From RYN-230 sp963717125 (GTDB lineage: Bacteria; Actinomycetota; Actinomycetes; Streptosporangiales; Streptosporangiaceae): a stretch of DNA of 64,000 nt. Under the pieces are notes generated by a model. The model searched no databases. It was not told the DNA's origin and saw only the letters and a program-made list of their open reading frames with translations. This document shows positions 7,608 through 15,734 of this stretch, piece by piece; the stretch's first letter is position 1; each line of letters starts with the position of its first letter. The stretch covers positions 372,001 through 436,000 of the forward strand of contig CAVQVG010000019.1 in assembly GCA_963717125.1 (NCBI GenBank), given 5' to 3'. The translations under genes and the position numbers were made by a program.

Positions 7608-8384
7608 ATGCAAGGCATGTGTTCCGCTGAACGGAACGGCCCGCCGGACACCGTGGTGGGCCGTGCGGCGCTGCTGCTGGACTGCCTGGTGGTGGGCGAC
7701 TCGCCCGGCATCTCGGCGCTGGCCCGCCGGTCCGGGCTGGCCAAGACCACGGTGTTCCGGCTGGTGCACGAGCTGGCCGGGTGCGGTCTGGTCGAGCTGA
7801 CCGGGGACGGGGTCCGGCTCGGCATGCGGCTGTTCGAGCTGGGCAGCAGCGTGCCGCGGCAGCGCAGTCTCCGGGAGGCCGCCCTGCCCCACATGCGGGA
7901 CCTGCAGGAGGCGACCAGGGAGACCGTGCACCTGGCCGTGCTGGACGGCGCCGAGGTGGTCTACATCGAGATCCGGCCCGGCCGGCCCGGGCCGCGGCTG
8001 CCGTCGCGGGTGGGCGGCCGGATGCCCGCGCACGCGACCGGGGTGGGCAAGGCCATCCTGGCCTTCTCCGCGCCGGAGGTGGCCGCGGCGATCATCTCCG
8101 GCGGCCTGGAGCGGCGCACCCCGCGGACCATCGTGGCGCCGGGGGTGCTGCGCCGTGAGCTGGCCCGGATCCGGGCCAGCGGGGTCTCGTTCGACCGGGA
8201 GGAGTCCGGGCCGGGGATCGTCTGCGCGGCCAGCCCGGTGTTCGGGACGGGCGGCACGGTGGTGGCCGCGCTGTCGCTGACCGGCTGGAGCTCCCGGCTC
8301 GACCTGGAGCGGGTGGCGCCCGCGGTGCGCACCGCCGCACTCGCCCTGTCCCGCCAGCTCGGCTCAGCCACTAGTGAGGCGTAG
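7608..8384 (+). CDS. IclR-family transcriptional regulator
   Basis: A standard IclR protein (258 residues from ATG 7608): N-terminal winged helix (SALARRSGLAKTTVFRLVHEL, roughly 37-57), then the effector-binding domain with HATGVGKAILA and the terminal GTVVAALSLTG segment. It is divergent from the dienoate hydratase operon and so is its likely regulator, as with MhpR or PobR in aromatic catabolism. Starts at 7608, 7617 or GTGs near 7650 are all possible. A later start would place the inverted repeat at 7621-7637 in the promoter region instead of the coding region. Its 3' end takes part in a tandem duplication with the convergent flavin reductase gene. Confidence 0.88.
   Translation: MQGMCSAERNGPPDTVVGRAALLLDCLVVGDSPGISALARRSGLAKTTVFRLVHELAGCGLVELTGDGVRLGMRLFELGSSVPRQRSLREAALPHMRDLQEATRETVHLAVLDGAEVVYIEIRPGRPGPRLPSRVGGRMPAHATGVGKAILAFSAPEVAAAIISGGLERRTPRTIVAPGVLRRELARIRASGVSFDREESGPGIVCAASPVFGTGGTVVAALSLTGWSSRLDLERVAPAVRTAALALSRQLGSATSEA
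7621..7637. promoter_or_regulatory. Inverted repeat, candidate IclR operator
   Basis: GTTCCG-CTGAA-CGGAAC is a perfect 6-bp inverted repeat with a 5-bp spacer. It lies between the hydratase start and the conserved part of the IclR protein. IclR-family proteins usually bind such pseudo-palindromes in the shared promoter and repress their own gene. The assignment is by position only. Confidence 0.45.
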
Positions 8385-8450
8385 CCACCGCCCTCGCCCT
8401 GTCCCTCCAGTGCGGCTCAGCCGCCGCCGAGTGAGGCGTAGCCGCCGCGG
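8340..8450. repeat. Tandem duplication of ~53 bp across two convergent gene ends
   Basis: Copy 1 (8340-8392) and copy 2 (8393-8450) both begin CTCGCCCTGTCCC and both contain GGCTCAGCC and GTGAGGCGTAGCC, with a few mismatches and a small gap. Copy 1 encodes the IclR C-terminus (SEA-stop). On the other strand copy 2 encodes the flavin reductase C-terminus (GGYASLGGG-stop). Confidence 0.8.
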
Positions 8451-8947
8451 AAGAACAGGAGCGGGGCGGCGCCGTCGCCGCTGGTCTCGACGTCGCGCAC
8501 CCGTCCGACGACGATCTCGTGGTCGCCACCGGCCAGCCGGTGCTCCAGGGTGCACTCCAGGCTGGCGATCACCCCGTCCAGCCGCGGGCTGCCGGTGGGG
8601 CCGCGGCGGTGCCGCACCCCGTCCCAGGCGGCGGCCAGCCCGCGCCGGGCGAAGTTGGCCGACAGGTGCTCCTGCCGCGCACCGAGCACGTTCACCGCGA
8701 ACGCCCGGTGCGTCAGCACGGCGGCCAGCGTCGCGGACGTACGGTCGAAGCAGACCAGGATCAGCGGCGGGTCCAGGGACAGCGAGCTGACCGCGTTGGC
8801 GGTCGTGCCGACCGGCTCGCCATCCGGGCCGACCGAGGTGACAACCGTGACGCCGGTGGCGAAGTGACCGATCGCGTGCCGGAAGTCGGCCGCCGAGACG
8901 GTGCACCCGGCAGTGGTGGGCGCGGGAGCGGAATCGGTGATCGTCAT
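8417..8947 (-). CDS. Flavin reductase partner of the sulfur monooxygenases
   Basis: A 176-residue flavin reductase-like FMN-binding protein. The typical opening is FRHAIGHFATGVTVVT (residues ~22-37), followed by VGTTANAVSSLSLDPPLILVC and the closing LLFFRGGYASL. It reduces FMN with NAD(P)H and supplies it to two-component monooxygenases. ATG 8947 lies one base after the stop of the DszC/SfnC-like oxygenase, and it is the last gene of the operon, so it probably serves the three oxygenases upstream. HsaB of steroid degradation belongs to the same family, but the neighbours here argue for sulfur metabolism. Confidence 0.88.
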   Translation of the reverse strand: MTITDSAPAPTTAGCTVSAADFRHAIGHFATGVTVVTSVGPDGEPVGTTANAVSSLSLDPPLILVCFDRTSATLAAVLTHRAFAVNVLGARQEHLSANFARRGLAAAWDGVRHRRGPTGSPRLDGVIASLECTLEHRLAGGDHEIVVGRVRDVETSGDGAAPLLFFRGGYASLGGG

Positions 8948-8948
8948 C

Positions 8949-10187
8949 TCATACCTGCCCGTGGTTGGGTGGCGGGACGTCGTTGAGCAGGAAGTTTCCG
9001 ACATGGTGGTACTTCCAGTCGGCCGGGTCGTGGCTGGCGTGGGTGCGCGCGTTCCGCCAGTGCCGGGACAGGTCGTGCCGTTCGTCGGCGGCGCTGGCAC
9101 CGCTCAGCGCGAACAGATCGCTGGCCACCTCGACCGCGACCTCGCTGGCGAACGCCTTGGCCTGGGCGACGGCGACCGAGCCCCGGGCCGCGGCTGCCCC
9201 GTCCCGCGGGTACCGGGTCACCTCGGCCAGGGTGGCCGCGGCCCAGCCGAGCAGCGCCTCGGCGGCGGCCACCCTGGTAGCCAGCACGCCGTACCGGTGG
9301 ATGGTGTGCGGGTCCTGGGCGGCGGTGTCGGCCCAGCCGGCCCGGGCCGCCTCGAAGAACGGCCGGGCCCTGGTCCGGACGAACTGGCCGGCGTCGCGCA
9401 GCGCGCCGTCCGCGATGCCGACCTGGATCGCGGCGTGCACCAGCTGGGCCCGCGCGCCGAGCTGCTGCGGTATCTGGAACGCCTGCTGATACGGGATGAC
9501 CAGGTCCGGGTCCACCGGCACGCTGTCGAACACCGCGCTGCCGCTGACCGTGGCCCGCTGGCCCATCACGTTCCAGTCGTCGGTCAGCTGGACGCCCGCG
9601 GCGTCGCGGGCGACGAACGCAAGCACCAGCTGATCGTCCTCGTCCAGCGCGCTGACCCCGATCCAGCGGGCCGAGATCGCGCCGGTGCAGTAGTACTTGT
9701 GGCCGTCCAGGCGCAGCCCGCGGCCGCGGCCGCGCAGCCTGGTGCGCAGGTCCTGGGCGTGCTGCCCGCCGCGCTCGGCCAGCCCGTTGCCCAGCCGGGC
9801 GCCGGCCAGCACCTCGCCGAAGAGCCGGTCGCGCTGTGCCGCGGTGCCGTGGGCGGCGAGCACGTTGACGAACAGGTAGTGGGCCTGCGGAACCTGCGCG
9901 ATGGCCGGGTCTACCGCGGCGATGGTGCGGATCACCTCGGCCAGCACCGGGGGCGGCAGGTCCGGGCCACCGTCCGCGGCGGGCACGGTGATGCCGAGCA
10001 GCCCGCTAGCGTCGAACGCGGCCAGCTCCGTGACCGGGACCGCGCCGGCCCGGTCCCGGGTGATCACGCCCGCGGTGATCGAGTCCGCGTATTCCGCGGC
10101 CGCGGCCATCGCCTGGCCGGCGGAGGTGAGCCGGGGCACGCGGGCTGCCGGGGCGGCCGGTGCGGGGCTGGTGGCGGCGACGCTCAT
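8949..10187 (-). CDS. SfnC/DszC-like acyl-CoA dehydrogenase-fold flavin monooxygenase
   Basis: A 412-residue protein with the acyl-CoA dehydrogenase fold but without a conserved acyl-CoA dehydrogenase glutamate context, matching the FMN-dependent monooxygenase branch (dibenzothiophene monooxygenase DszC, SfnB/SfnC). Visible segments are QVPQAHYLFVNVL (about 100-112), GHKYYCTGAISARWIGVSA, DDWNVMGQRATVSGS and the C-terminal HDLSRHWRNARTHASHDP. These enzymes oxidise sulfide or sulfoxide sulfur using reduced flavin. The ATG at 10187 overlaps the stop of the SfnG-like gene (ATGA). Placement between SfnG-like and flavin reductase genes supports a role in alkyl sulfoxide/sulfone use. Confidence 0.82.
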   Translation of the reverse strand: MSVAATSPAPAAPAARVPRLTSAGQAMAAAAEYADSITAGVITRDRAGAVPVTELAAFDASGLLGITVPAADGGPDLPPPVLAEVIRTIAAVDPAIAQVPQAHYLFVNVLAAHGTAAQRDRLFGEVLAGARLGNGLAERGGQHAQDLRTRLRGRGRGLRLDGHKYYCTGAISARWIGVSALDEDDQLVLAFVARDAAGVQLTDDWNVMGQRATVSGSAVFDSVPVDPDLVIPYQQAFQIPQQLGARAQLVHAAIQVGIADGALRDAGQFVRTRARPFFEAARAGWADTAAQDPHTIHRYGVLATRVAAAEALLGWAAATLAEVTRYPRDGAAAARGSVAVAQAKAFASEVAVEVASDLFALSGASAADERHDLSRHWRNARTHASHDPADWKYHHVGNFLLNDVPPPNHGQV

Positions 10188-11359
10188 CGCGCCCCCGTCA
10201 GGACCGGGCCCGTCGGGGTCAGGCCGGCCGCCGGATCCGGCACCGCGGCCGGGTCGAGGCCGTTGTCCACCTCGAGCTGGCGCACGATCGGCAGCACGTC
10301 CCGGCCGAACCGCTCGACTTCCTCGTGGTAGTGCAGGAAGCCGGTGAGGATCAGGTCCACGCCTATCTTGCGGTACTCGACGATCCGGGTGGCGACCTGC
10401 TCCGGGGTGCCGATGAGCTGGGTACGGAAGCCGTCGTTGTACTGGACCAGGTCCTCGAACGAGGAGTCGGCCCACATACCCTTCTTGTCCCCGGTGGACT
10501 GGCCGGCCTGCTTGACCGCGGCGCCGAAGCCCTCGACCGCCTCGACGTGGGCCTTGGCGACGATCTCGCGCAGCGTGTCCCGGGCTTCTTTCTCGGTGTC
10601 CCGGACGATGACGAACCCGTTCAGGCCGAACCGCGGGCCGTCGGTGCGGCCCACCGCGGCGGCGTTCTGCTGCAGCTCGGTGAGCTGCTCGCGGACGCCG
10701 TCGAAGTTCTTTCCGTTGGAGAAGTACCAGTCCGAGAGCTGGCCGCCATTGCGCCGCGCGGCGGTGGAATTGCCGCCCTGGAAGATCTCCGGGTGCGGGC
10801 GGCCGGGCCAGGACAACGGCTTGGGCTTGAGGCTGAAGTCGCGGATCCGGTAGAAGTCGCCGGCCAGGTTGGCCCGGTCCTCGGTCCAGATCCGCTTGAG
10901 CGCGAGGATGAACTCGGCGGTGCGCCGGTACCGCTCGTCGTGCTCCAGCCACGGCTCGCCGAGCTGGCGGAACTCGTCGGCGAACCAGCCGGAGACCACG
11001 TTGACCGCGACCCGGCCGTTGGACAGGTGGTCGGCGGTGGCCACCCACTTGGCCAGCACGCCAGGGTGCCACAGCCCGGGATGCACCGCCGCGATCAGCT
11101 TGAGCCGCTCGGTGGCCAGCAGCAGGGCCAGGCTGAAGCTGGTCAACTCGTGCTGGTACTCGGCGCCGTAGCTGGCCGTGTAGCGGACCTGGCTGAGCGC
11201 GTAATCGAAGCCGGCCCGCTCGGCCAGCCGGGCCAGCTCGCGGTTGTACTCGAACGACCAGTCGGTGCGCTGCTCGATGGTGCTGGTGACCAGGCCGCCG
11301 CTGACGTTGGGCACCCAGTAGGCGAAACGGAGCGGCTCGACGGTGGGGTCGGTGGTCAT
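10184..11359 (-). CDS. sfnG: Dimethylsulfone monooxygenase (SfnG-like)
   Basis: A 391-residue FMNH2-dependent luciferase-like monooxygenase. The opening FAYWVPNVSGGLVTSTIEQRTDW and the later WLEHDERYRRTAEF, FQGGNSTAARR and QYNDGFRTQLIGTPEQV segments are those of SfnG rather than of SsuD. SfnG converts dimethylsulfone to methanesulfinate, which is then oxidised and desulfonated to give sulfite. Its ATG overlaps the SsuD-like stop (ATGA) and its stop overlaps the next gene. FMNH2 would come from the flavin reductase at the operon end. Confidence 0.88.
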   Translation of the reverse strand: MTTDPTVEPLRFAYWVPNVSGGLVTSTIEQRTDWSFEYNRELARLAERAGFDYALSQVRYTASYGAEYQHELTSFSLALLLATERLKLIAAVHPGLWHPGVLAKWVATADHLSNGRVAVNVVSGWFADEFRQLGEPWLEHDERYRRTAEFILALKRIWTEDRANLAGDFYRIRDFSLKPKPLSWPGRPHPEIFQGGNSTAARRNGGQLSDWYFSNGKNFDGVREQLTELQQNAAAVGRTDGPRFGLNGFVIVRDTEKEARDTLREIVAKAHVEAVEGFGAAVKQAGQSTGDKKGMWADSSFEDLVQYNDGFRTQLIGTPEQVATRIVEYRKIGVDLILTGFLHYHEEVERFGRDVLPIVRQLEVDNGLDPAAVPDPAAGLTPTGPVLTGAR

Positions 11360-12498
11360 CGGACTTCCTCCAGGGGAGATTGGGTAGCTAGGTCCGGCGC
11401 CATCAGGCCGCGGCGCCGCAGCAGCGGGATCAGGCCCTCGCCGACCTGATACGCCTCCTCCAGGTGCGGGTAGCCGGACAGGATGAACTCGTCGATGCCG
11501 AGCGCGTAGTACTCGGCGATCCGGTCAGCCACCTCCTGGTGGCTGCCCACCAGCGCGGTGCCGGCCCCGCCGCGGACCAGGCCAACGCCGGCCCACAGGT
11601 TGGGCGACACCTCCAGCGCGTCGGTCCGGCCGCCGTGCAGCGCGGCCATCCGCCGCTGGCCCTCGGACTGCGAGGCCCGCTGGATGGCCTGGGCCCGCTC
11701 GATCGCGGCCGGGTCGAGCCCGTCGAGCAGGCGCTGCGCCTGGGCCCAGGCCTCGGCCGCGGTGTCCCGGGTGATCACGTGCAGCCGGATGCCGTAGCGC
11801 AGTTCCCGGCCGGCCGCCTTGGCCCGCTCGCGTACCAGGTCCAGCTTGCCGGCCACCGCGGCCGGGGGCTCGCCCCAGGTCAGGTAGACGTCGGCGTAGC
11901 TGGCCGCGACGTCGAGCGCGGGCGGGGACGACCCGCCCAGGTAGATCTCCGGCCAGTCGGTGGCGGGCACGATCTGGCCGCCCCGGATGTCGTAGTGCCG
12001 GCCGGTGAAATCGACCGGCTGCCCGGTCCACAGCTCGCGCACCACATGCAGGAACTCACCGGCCCGGGCGTACCGTTCGGTCTTGCCCAGATGGTCGCCG
12101 AACCGCTGCTGCTCGACGTCATCGCCACCGGTCACCACGTTCAGCAGCAGGCGGCCGCCGGAGATGCGCTGGTAGGTCGCGGCCATGTGCGCGGCCAGCG
12201 TGGGCGACATCAGCCCGGGGCGGAACGCGACCAGGAACTTGAACCGCTCGGTGACCTGGGTCAGCCCAGCGGTCATGATCCACGCGTCCTCGCACCAGGA
12301 ACTGGTCGGGGTCAGCGCGCCGGTGAAGCCGAGCTGCTCCGCGGACCGGGCGATCTGGCCGATGTAGCCGATCCCCGGCACCCGTTCGGCGCCGCCCTCG
12401 CGGACCCGGCTGCCCGCCACGCCGACCGCGTTGCCCAGGCTCAGGTCGGAACGCGAGTCCCCGTTGGTGGGCAGGAACCAGTGCAGAACGACCCCCAT
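11356..12498 (-). CDS. SsuD-like FMNH2-dependent alkanesulfonate monooxygenase
   Basis: A 380-residue LLM-class oxygenase of the SsuD group, with LHWFLPTNGDSR at the N-terminus, FLVAFRPGLMSPTLAAHMAAT, GRLLLNVVTGGD, and LSGYPHLEEAYQVGEGLIPLL near the end. It releases sulfite from alkanesulfonates. It is the first gene of the operon; ATG 12498 is preceded by GGGAGGCAG at a normal distance. The shared intergenic region with the divergent LysR gene probably holds the operon's promoter and control sites. No sulfonate transporter is in the window. Confidence 0.88.
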   Translation of the reverse strand: MGVVLHWFLPTNGDSRSDLSLGNAVGVAGSRVREGGAERVPGIGYIGQIARSAEQLGFTGALTPTSSWCEDAWIMTAGLTQVTERFKFLVAFRPGLMSPTLAAHMAATYQRISGGRLLLNVVTGGDDVEQQRFGDHLGKTERYARAGEFLHVVRELWTGQPVDFTGRHYDIRGGQIVPATDWPEIYLGGSSPPALDVAASYADVYLTWGEPPAAVAGKLDLVRERAKAAGRELRYGIRLHVITRDTAAEAWAQAQRLLDGLDPAAIERAQAIQRASQSEGQRRMAALHGGRTDALEVSPNLWAGVGLVRGGAGTALVGSHQEVADRIAEYYALGIDEFILSGYPHLEEAYQVGEGLIPLLRRRGLMAPDLATQSPLEEVR

Positions 12499-12766
12499 GG
12501 GCGGCTGCCTCCCATCTACTTCTTCCTAGATTGTTGATCGTATTAGTCGAGAATTACTGTAACCCACTCCCGGGGAGCCTGACAGCCCCGGTACTACGGC
12601 CCCTGCTCCTCCGGTTCCGGGTACTCCGGCCCTGGCCGGTGACTTCAGGATGCGGCGCGGCCTGGCGGGGCGTCCAATACCGATCAGCGAAGGCATGATA
12701 ACTATTGCCTATTAAAGCGATCGGAAAGATTGATAGGATGATTCCTCGCGACCAGGAGGAACTGCT
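12499..12766. promoter_or_regulatory. Divergent promoter region of the sulfur operon and its LysR gene
   Basis: This 268-base gap is markedly more A/T-rich than its surroundings. The LysR-proximal part (about 12697-12745) holds ATAACTATTGCCTATTAAAG and GATTGATAGGATGATT, which include ATAG/CTAT half-sites of the T-N11-A style bound by LysR regulators. The SsuD-proximal part contains TTGATCGTATTAGTCGAG and AATTACTGTAA. No RNA gene or ORF is evident. Confidence 0.5.
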
Positions 12767-13693
12767 GTGCGGATCGAACAGCTGGAGTACCTCGAGGCGA
12801 TCGCCCGGCTGGGCTCGTTCCGCCGCGCGGCCGAGGAGCTGCACGTCTCCCAGCCTGCGCTGAGCGGCTCGGTTCGCAGCCTGGAACGCGAACTGGGCGT
12901 CAACGTGCTGGAGCGCGGGCGGCACGGGGCGCGGATGAGTGATCCCGGCCGCGACCTGTTCCCGTACATCCTCACCGTGCTGGATGCGGTGGACCGGCTC
13001 CGCACCGCCGCGGACGAGCAGCACCGCAGCGTCCGGGTGGTCCGGGTGGGCACCGTGAACGCCGCGACCGTGCCGCTGCTCACCCCCACGATCCGGGAGT
13101 TCCGGCAGAGTCATCCGGCTACCCAGGTCGAGGTGATCGGCGCCCAGCAGGCCGAAATCCACCGCGGCGTGCTGGAGGGCAACTTCGATCTCGGGCTGGT
13201 GAACTACCTCGACGGCGACGACCGGCCACCCGATCTGCAGACCACCCTGCTGCTGACCGGCCACGCCGTCGTGTGCATGCGGCCGGACAGCCCGCTGGCT
13301 GACCGGGACGCCATCCGGATCAGCGACCTGCTGGCCGAGCCGCTGATCGTGATGCGGTCCGGCTACGTGATGCACCGCTACGTGCACCGCCTGCTGCAGG
13401 GGCAGGCGCCGGCGTTCTCCTATTCCACCGACGGCGCCGAGATGGGCAAGCTGATGGTGGCTGAGGGCCTCGGCCTGACCGTGCTCCCCGACTTCAGCGT
13501 GATCGGCGACCCACTGGAGCAGCGCAAGGTCATCACCTGGCGGCCGCTGGCCGACGACGACACCGAGGTGCACCTGGTCATCCAGCGCGCCCGCTCGGGC
13601 TCACCGCCGCGGGCCGCCCGTGACCTGCACGACATCTTCGTGGCCCGGGCCCGCGGTTACCAGGCCGACGGACCGCAGCGGGACCTCAGGTAG
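12767..13693 (+). CDS. LysR-family transcriptional regulator
   Basis: A 308-residue LysR protein: N-terminal helix-turn-helix (LEYLEAIARLGSFRRAAEELHV then QPALSGSVRSLERELG), then a two-lobed effector domain with LGLTVLPDFSV near the end. GTG 12767 follows AGGAGGAACTGCT, a near-ideal ribosome-binding site. It is divergent from the SsuD/SfnG/SfnC operon and therefore the likely activator of sulfonate and sulfone use, comparable in logic to Cbl/CysB. The effector is not known. Confidence 0.88.
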   Translation: MRIEQLEYLEAIARLGSFRRAAEELHVSQPALSGSVRSLERELGVNVLERGRHGARMSDPGRDLFPYILTVLDAVDRLRTAADEQHRSVRVVRVGTVNAATVPLLTPTIREFRQSHPATQVEVIGAQQAEIHRGVLEGNFDLGLVNYLDGDDRPPDLQTTLLLTGHAVVCMRPDSPLADRDAIRISDLLAEPLIVMRSGYVMHRYVHRLLQGQAPAFSYSTDGAEMGKLMVAEGLGLTVLPDFSVIGDPLEQRKVITWRPLADDDTEVHLVIQRARSGSPPRAARDLHDIFVARARGYQADGPQRDLR

Positions 13694-14558
13694 CCGACCG
13701 GGTTGGCCGGGTCGCGTACTCGCGCATGATCTCCGGCCGGGTGCCGATCGCGCTTGGGCCCTGGCCGCGCACGGACAGGGCGGCCGCGATCGACGCCAGC
13801 CGGATGGCCTCCGGCACCGGGCGGCCCAGGAACACCTCGACCGCCAGCGCGGCGGCGAAGCAGTCGCCCGCCCCGGTCGCATCCACCACCGGGCTGGCCG
13901 GCTCGGCGGCGAACTCGGACCAGCCGTCCCGGGTGAGCACCTCACAGCCGCGGCGCCCCCGGGTCACCACGGACAGCCCGCCGTGCTCGGCCACCCCGGC
14001 CAGCAACTGGCCTAGGTAGGGCGCCTCCAGTTCGGACACCACCACGATGTCCACCAATGGCAGCACGGCTGGGGCGAAGCTGCGCGGCACCAGCCCGACC
14101 CGCCCGTCCGCGCTGTCCCAGCGCCGGATCAGGCCCTGCGGGGTCAGGCACACCAGCCGGGTCAGGCACCCGACCGAGAGCTCATCGACCGCGACTTCCT
14201 GGGCCACCGGCGCGATATGCAGAATATCGCTGTCCGGGAGGTGGTCCGTGTTAATTTCGCCGGCCCATGCGGTGAGCCATTGTTCCCGCGCATCATCTTC
14301 TGACACATTACGGAAAGTTGTCGTCTCAGCCGAGGGCTGGAGGCGCATGTCGGCTTCGTTAGCGTACGGTCGCCAGTACGGGGCCACGGCGGCCTCGTTT
14401 CCCCTTCCCACCGCCACCGCACGGAGCCCCAGCCGAGCCGCCTGCAATGCGGAGTAGACTGCCGTTCCGCCCAGCAGGAGAGAACTCTCCTGCTGGACGT
14501 CGAGGGTTGGGTTACCCAAAACGAGGTAGTCTAGCACCGCGATCCGCTCATAGCGCAT
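13686..14558 (-). CDS. PfkB-family carbohydrate/nucleoside kinase
   Basis: A 290-residue ribokinase-fold kinase. The glycine-rich substrate segment is LLLGGTAVYSALQAARLG, and the catalytic base and anion hole are in VVDATGAGDCFAAAL. ATG 14558 (RYERIAVLDYLVLGNPT) is taken instead of upstream alternatives because the conserved first strand begins there. The substrate cannot be assigned. Its last 8 bases overlap the end of the convergent LysR gene. Third codon positions in the 5' half (about 14180-14500) are less G/C-biased than in neighbours, a property shared with the divergent BadF-type gene. Confidence 0.82.
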   Translation of the reverse strand: MRYERIAVLDYLVLGNPTLDVQQESSLLLGGTAVYSALQAARLGLRAVAVGRGNEAAVAPYWRPYANEADMRLQPSAETTTFRNVSEDDAREQWLTAWAGEINTDHLPDSDILHIAPVAQEVAVDELSVGCLTRLVCLTPQGLIRRWDSADGRVGLVPRSFAPAVLPLVDIVVVSELEAPYLGQLLAGVAEHGGLSVVTRGRRGCEVLTRDGWSEFAAEPASPVVDATGAGDCFAAALAVEVFLGRPVPEAIRLASIAAALSVRGQGPSAIGTRPEIMREYATRPTRSAT

Positions 14559-14635
14559 AGCTGGGAGATTGGCCTGTGGTACCCGTGCATGGTACATCAG
14601 CAGATAGCGGGCAACAACGCAAAGGCAGCCTTACC

Positions 14636-15715
14636 GTGCTGCCCGCGGAATTGCTTCCCGGCGCCACGGGCCAGCCCGGCGCCACCACCCCGGCCGGACT
14701 GCTGATCGGGGTGGACGGTGGCGCCACCAAAACGATCGCGGCCACGTTTAATCCCGATACTGGGCAGGCCAGCGTGGCCGAGACCGGACCGAGCAACCCG
14801 GAGGCGATCGGCCTGGACGCCGCCGCGAGCTCGATCAACAGTGCGATTATAATCGCGCTTGGTGCCCATGCTGACTATCTCCAGGACGGCCAGCGGCACG
14901 CTCCGGAAACCGCGATATCCGCCGCTGTCCTCGGTATCGCCGGGATTAATACGCACGAGGAAGGGCAGCGTCTTTGGGCCCGGGTGCCGAGCCTGGAAAG
15001 CAAGGTCGGGCTGGCAGTGAACGACGTCGTGGCCGCGTGGGCCTCGGGGTCGCTGGCCGCTCCGGGAATTGCCGCCATTTCCGGCACGGGTAGCAACACG
15101 TTCGGAGTTAATTCCCGTGGCCAGGCCTGGCGGTGCGGCGGCTGGGGGCACATTCTGGGTGACGAGGGGTCTGGCTACCTGATCGCGCTGCGCGGAATCC
15201 AGCATGCCGTGGCCTGGCGGGACGGCCGTGGCGAGTGGACCAGCATGATTCCCCGGCTGCTCGATTTCTATGAGCTGAGCGATATCGAAGACATCATGCC
15301 GGTGGTATACCGTCCTTTTGACAAAGCCCGCATCGCCGCTTTCGCCGAGCAGGTAGCTGAGTCGGCGGCCGACGGCGACGAACCTGCCATCCGCATCTTC
15401 CAGCAGGCGGCCGCGAGCCTGGCCCGGCAGATCGAGGTCATCCATACCACCCTCCAGTTCGACGGGCCGGCTGACGTGACCCTGATCGGCAGCAACTTCC
15501 GGGCCGGGGAGGTCTTCCTCGGGCCACTCCGGGAGCGGTTGCGGCCGGTGCTCGGGGACCGGGACTTCTCCGTGCCGCGACTGCCCCCGGTGGGCGGTTC
15601 GCTCTGGCTGGCTTCCCGGGCCGCGGGGGCCGAAACGCGACTGCGCCCCGATGATGTCGCGACCGCCCTGGAGACGGCGCTGCGTAGCCCGTTGCGGGGC
15701 GACCTTCCGACTTAG
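14636..15715 (+). CDS. BadF/BadG-type ATPase, N-acetylglucosamine kinase-like
   Basis: A 359-residue ASKHA-fold kinase. The phosphate-1 loop is GVDGGATKTIAATF, the central ISGTGSNTFGV is phosphate-2, and WGHILGDEGSGYLIALRG matches the N-acetylglucosamine kinase branch. It probably phosphorylates an amino sugar with ATP. GTG 14636 follows AAAGGCAG; an in-frame GTG at 14576 is possible but would almost abut the divergent PfkB start. The gene uses more A/T-ending codons (ATA, ATT, GAA) than its neighbours, especially at 14830-15330. It forms a divergent pair with the PfkB kinase, perhaps sharing an operator. Confidence 0.78.
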   Translation: MLPAELLPGATGQPGATTPAGLLIGVDGGATKTIAATFNPDTGQASVAETGPSNPEAIGLDAAASSINSAIIIALGAHADYLQDGQRHAPETAISAAVLGIAGINTHEEGQRLWARVPSLESKVGLAVNDVVAAWASGSLAAPGIAAISGTGSNTFGVNSRGQAWRCGGWGHILGDEGSGYLIALRGIQHAVAWRDGRGEWTSMIPRLLDFYELSDIEDIMPVVYRPFDKARIAAFAEQVAESAADGDEPAIRIFQQAAASLARQIEVIHTTLQFDGPADVTLIGSNFRAGEVFLGPLRERLRPVLGDRDFSVPRLPPVGGSLWLASRAAGAETRLRPDDVATALETALRSPLRGDLPT

Positions 15716-15734
15716 CCCTTCGCTCAGCCTTCGC

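Noticed and set aside
8417..10187. HsaA/HsaB-type steroid oxygenase pair
   Set aside because: The acyl-CoA-dehydrogenase-fold oxygenase is co-translated with SfnG- and SsuD-like genes and faces a LysR gene, and there is no KstR-type box, so sulfur metabolism is the better reading.
8949..11072. A 707-codon minus-strand frame spanning the SfnG- and SfnC-like genes
   Set aside because: Its first part is out of frame with SfnG; only the part from 10187 is real. The two proteins are separate with an ATGA overlap.
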